Shown here piece after piece: positions 5,894 to 6,711 of a stretch of DNA of 6,711 bases. This DNA comes from Bacillota bacterium (GTDB taxonomy: Bacteria > Bacillota > DTU030 > DUMP01): positions 1-6,711 of the forward strand of contig JAAYHG010000303.1 of assembly GCA_012735455.1 (NCBI GenBank). Reading direction: 5' to 3'. The first letter of the stretch is position 1. The number at the start of each line of letters is the position of its first letter. The notes beneath the pieces were generated by a model. The model saw nothing but the letters and a program-made list of their open reading frames with translations, ran no database searches and was not told where the DNA came from. The position numbers were made by a program, and so were the translations under genes.

Positions 5894-6055
5894 TTGGAGT
5901 CAGAGCTCTTTAGCCGCATAGAGGACCTGCGAGCCCAGTTGTACCTGCTGGCACGTGGAGCCTGTGGCGGCGTACCATAGGGATGGGCGCTAGAGCTCAG
6001 CTCGGAGTTGGACCGGTATCTGGGCTTGGCCACCCGCCAATTAACAGGAATGTAA
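5894..6055 (+). pseudogene. Spo0E-like aspartyl-phosphate phosphatase, interrupted by in-frame TAG
   Basis: Reading from TTG 5894 gives LFSRIEDLRAQLYLLA over residues 5-20, the first helix typical of Spo0E-like proteins. An in-frame TAG follows at 5978-5980. The same frame then continues with LELSSELDRYLGLATRQL (residues 33-50) to TAA 6053, which contains the family signature (LSxxLD) of the second helix. The total of 53 sense codons is the normal length of these small proteins, which dephosphorylate Spo0A~P and so delay sporulation. GGTGAGGGAGGAAG upstream is a strong ribosome-binding site, and a good promoter lies at 5831-5859. The 28-residue product made before TAG would lack the signature helix and presumably be inactive. 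CAG to TAG is one possible single change. TAG is the normal stop of three other genes here, so reassignment is unlikely; sequencing error is possible. Confidence 0.65.
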
Positions 6056-6101
6056 GAATACGAGGGTTACTTGTGGTATAAGGTAAGGTATTCGAGTCGT
6101 C

Positions 6102-6118
6102 AAGCAGATGGACTGCTT
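6102..6118 (+). other. Small hairpin in the HutP-like gene leader
   Basis: AAGCAG (6102-6107) and CTGCTT (6113-6118) form a perfect six-pair stem with a five-base loop, followed by the pyrimidine-rich CTCTCTT. It is too weak to be a confident terminator but is the only structure seen between the Spo0E-like gene and the HutP-like gene. Confidence 0.3.
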
Positions 6119-6173
6119 CTCTCTTAGTGTGATGCACTCGGTTTTTCAAAGGATGAACTAAGGGAGGGGTTAG

Positions 6174-6617
6174 GTGGAGTTTGCACATGCCGCTGAAGTA
6201 GCTCGTGCTGCCTGCGAAATGGCCTTGTCCCGTACCCGTGAAGAGGAGCAGCGTCTTAAGGAGGCTTATCGCCGTCATGAGATCTACGCAGCTGCAGTGG
6301 ACTATGGTGGCGAGTTTATCTCGTCCGTTAAGAAAGTCATTGAACGATCTGTGGTGGCGGCTAAGCGTGAAGGCCTAATTGCCGAAGTTCAATCTGCCGA
6401 GGGGGGAGTAGCTGGAGCGGCGCGGGAGGCTTTGGCTCAGATTATGCCCAAGGCTATGGGTCTAAACGTGGGTGGGAAAATCGGCATTGCTAGGCAGGGG
6501 CACCACATCGTGGTGGTTATCTTCTGCGGTATTGGTCTCTTACACTTAAATGAAACAGCCATTGGGCTGGGGCATCGGGCGATAAGCACAGGTCCCGAAC
6601 CTAGCTATCACAATTAG
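6174..6617 (+). CDS. HutP-family protein, clostridial type
   Basis: A 147-residue soluble protein related to HutP, in Bacillus the histidine- and Mg2+-dependent RNA-binding antiterminator of the histidine utilisation operon. Seen: an N-terminal helical region (1-35), then AAVDYGGEFISSVKKVIERSV (40-60), VAGAAREALAQIMPKAMGLNVGGKIGIARQG (about 78-108) and the C-terminal GIGLLHLNETAIGLGHRAI (119-137), the most conserved HutP block. The region aligned with the metal-binding histidine pair of Bacillus HutP (H73 and H77) reads GGVAGAA and has no histidine, while GHRAI keeps the equivalent of the C-terminal histidine. GTG 6174 is chosen because AAGGGAGGGG lies just upstream. No hut genes are nearby, so a histidine role is doubtful; the function of this clostridial branch is unknown to me. 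It may share the Spo0E-like transcript. Confidence 0.85.
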   Translation: MEFAHAAEVARAACEMALSRTREEEQRLKEAYRRHEIYAAAVDYGGEFISSVKKVIERSVVAAKREGLIAEVQSAEGGVAGAAREALAQIMPKAMGLNVGGKIGIARQGHHIVVVIFCGIGLLHLNETAIGLGHRAISTGPEPSYHN

Positions 6618-6711
6618 TTGTCCTTTATAGCCAGATAGGCCTGGATTTCCAGGTCTTTAATTTTTTTCCAGGCAAGAAGGAAAAACAACCTCAGGTAACG
6701 AATGTAAGTGG
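6614..6711 (-). CDS. Possible 3' end of an unknown convergent gene, cut by the right edge
   Basis: The minus strand is open from the right edge to a TAA at 6616-6614, 31 codons, ending KKIKDLEIQAYLAIKDN. The composition (hydrophobic LRLFFLLAW followed by a charged amphipathic stretch) looks protein-like, but the frame is short and no family is recognised. Its stop overlaps the stop of the HutP-like gene, an unusually tight convergent arrangement. It also spans the hairpin at 6638-6655. It may be chance; the rest of the gene would lie outside the window. Confidence 0.3.
   Translation of the reverse strand, partial: TYIRYLRLFFLLAWKKIKDLEIQAYLAIKDN
6638..6667 (+). terminator. Probable terminator after the HutP-like gene
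   Basis: GGCCTGG (6638-6644) pairs with CCAGGTC (6649-6655), seven pairs including one G-U, loop ATTT, followed by TTTAA and seven T (6656-6667). It stands 20 bases after the HutP-like stop. The stem is short but the T tract is long. Confidence 0.6.

Noticed and set aside
5485..6033. Minus-strand open frame of 182 codons across the lipoprotein end and the Spo0E-like gene
   Set aside because: It is antisense to well-supported features, shows no family motifs and lacks a proper translation start context.
6053..6107. NAG triplets in the leader of the HutP-like gene as a HutP autoregulatory RNA site
   Set aside because: Seven NAG triplets occur in about 55 bases, but spacing is irregular (2 to 15 bases) rather than the regular short spacing of known HutP sites, and the region is purine-rich, so chance is likely.

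Overview
The window looks like chromosomal DNA of a spore-forming, anaerobic Gram-positive bacterium of the class Clostridia (broadly Peptococcaceae/Moorella-like). The basis is an SspF-type spore protein, a Spo0E-like regulator, a clostridial 2[4Fe-4S] ferredoxin, an NiaR repressor, a NiCo-type riboswitch, strong GGAGG ribosome-binding sites, and TTG/GTG starts. The genus is not determined. No mobile element, CRISPR array, tRNA or rRNA is visible.

Layout. 1-904 (minus): 5' part of a PEP/pyruvate-binding ATP-grasp (pyruvate phosphate dikinase-like) gene, cut by the left edge and broken by one apparent missing base at 262-266. 905-1177: a divergent control region with two extended -10 promoters, then a metal-riboswitch-like leader ending in an intrinsic terminator. 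1178-2143 (plus): cation diffusion facilitator exporter. 2304-2471 (plus): 55-residue ferredoxin, closed by a very strong terminator. 2544-3656 (minus): a niacin module, niaR-type repressor followed by a membrane S component of an ECF transporter, with a near-consensus promoter and putative operator between them. 3776-3997 (plus): SspF-like small acid-soluble spore protein with terminator. 4102-5751 (plus): secreted lipoprotein with an acidic linker and a TolB/PD40-type beta-propeller. 5894-6055 (plus): Spo0E-like small gene with an in-frame TAG. 6174-6617 (plus): clostridial HutP-family protein. The right end holds a hairpin with a T tract and, on the minus strand, a short open frame running off the edge.

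How the parts fit together. Three small self-contained circuits can be read. (1) Metal homeostasis: a leader in which an aptamer hairpin and a terminator compete for the same bases controls a metal exporter, presumably turning it on when Ni2+/Co2+ (or Fe2+) is high. (2) Niacin salvage: the repressor and the transporter it probably controls, with the palindrome overlapping the -35 box. (3) Sporulation: spore DNA-binding protein, Spo0E-like phosphatase remnant and HutP-like protein. No wholly new system is evident. The items most worth checking are the amber codon inside the Spo0E-like gene, the frameshift in the first gene, the riboswitch switch geometry, and the HutP homologue lacking the usual metal-binding histidine pair.
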